From Oscillospiraceae bacterium (GTDB taxonomy: Bacteria; Bacillota; Clostridia; Oscillospirales; Ruminococcaceae), in assembly GCA_020024155.1 (NCBI GenBank), contig JAHHUE010000074.1, forward strand, positions 1-6,855: 6,855 nucleotides of DNA, given 5' to 3'. The position numbers and the translations under genes were made by a program. Below, one piece after another: positions 6,806-6,855 of the stretch. The notes below the pieces were generated by a model that saw only the letters and a program-made list of their open reading frames with translations, was not told where the DNA came from and did no database searches. The first letter of the stretch is position 1; each line of letters begins with the position of its first letter.

Positions 6806-6827
6806 ATAACACGTCGCTAAGGGTTAT

Positions 6828-6855
6828 GGGAGCATAGCTCAGCTGGGAGAGCATC
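6828..6855 (+). tRNA. tRNA, 5' part (3' part outside window), probably tRNA-Val
   Basis: The 5' acceptor strand GGGAGCA (6828-6834) is followed by TA, then a four-base D-stem GCTC (6837-6840) pairing with GAGC (6849-6852) around the loop AGCTGGGA, which carries the conserved GG. Position 26 is A6853 and the anticodon stem starts with TC. The sequence stops before the anticodon, so identity cannot be read. The GGGAGC acceptor with this D-arm resembles Firmicute tRNA-Val as I remember it; tRNA-Ala is a less likely alternative. The 3' acceptor strand should read TGCTCCC. Confidence 0.93.

Noticed and set aside
1..6855. CRISPR array, insertion sequence, phage, toxin-antitoxin or other novel system
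   Set aside because: Coding density is nearly complete with seven recognisable conserved genes plus a partial tRNA. I saw no spaced direct repeats, transposase motifs or unexplained stretch longer than about 105 nt.

Overview
The window is a conserved protein-quality-control cluster of a low-G+C, AT-rich Gram-positive bacterium, most likely an anaerobic Clostridia-type Firmicute. This rests on the AT-rich coding sequence with heavy AGA/AAA/ATA codon use, GGAG-type ribosome binding sites, the trigger factor - clpP - clpX - lon - engB gene order known from Firmicutes, and ClpP catalytic numbering identical to my recollection of the Bacillus subtilis enzyme. I cannot place it to genus from sequence alone. 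Every gene is on the + strand.

Region by region: 1-108 is the 3' end of a trigger factor gene (tig). It is followed by a 53-nt gap with a weak stem-loop, then clpP (162-743) and clpX (756-2045), which together make the ClpXP protease. A strong intrinsic terminator (2051-2082) closes this unit. A sigma-A-type promoter with an extended -10 (2084-2113) starts right at the terminator tail and drives a second unit: lonA (2149-4491), engB (4504-5097), a class I SAM-dependent methyltransferase (5112-5852) and hslO/Hsp33 (5854-6735). Gaps in this unit are 12, 14 and 1 nt, so it reads as an operon. The A-rich gap 6736-6776 has no recognisable terminator. A second promoter (6777-6805) precedes a tRNA gene (probably tRNA-Val) that begins at 6828 and runs off the window end.

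How the genes fit together: trigger factor handles nascent chains at the ribosome, ClpXP and Lon are two independent ATP-driven proteases for damaged or regulatory proteins, EngB is a GTPase for large-subunit ribosome assembly, and Hsp33 is an oxidation-activated holdase. The methyltransferase is the only member without a known role; it resembles the YqeM family. All reading frames are intact, with every catalytic or metal-binding motif I looked for present. I see no mobile element, CRISPR array, phage gene or defence gene, and nothing that amounts to a previously undescribed system. The points worth a second look are the back-to-back terminator/promoter, the operon membership of the methyltransferase, and a few residue-level variants.
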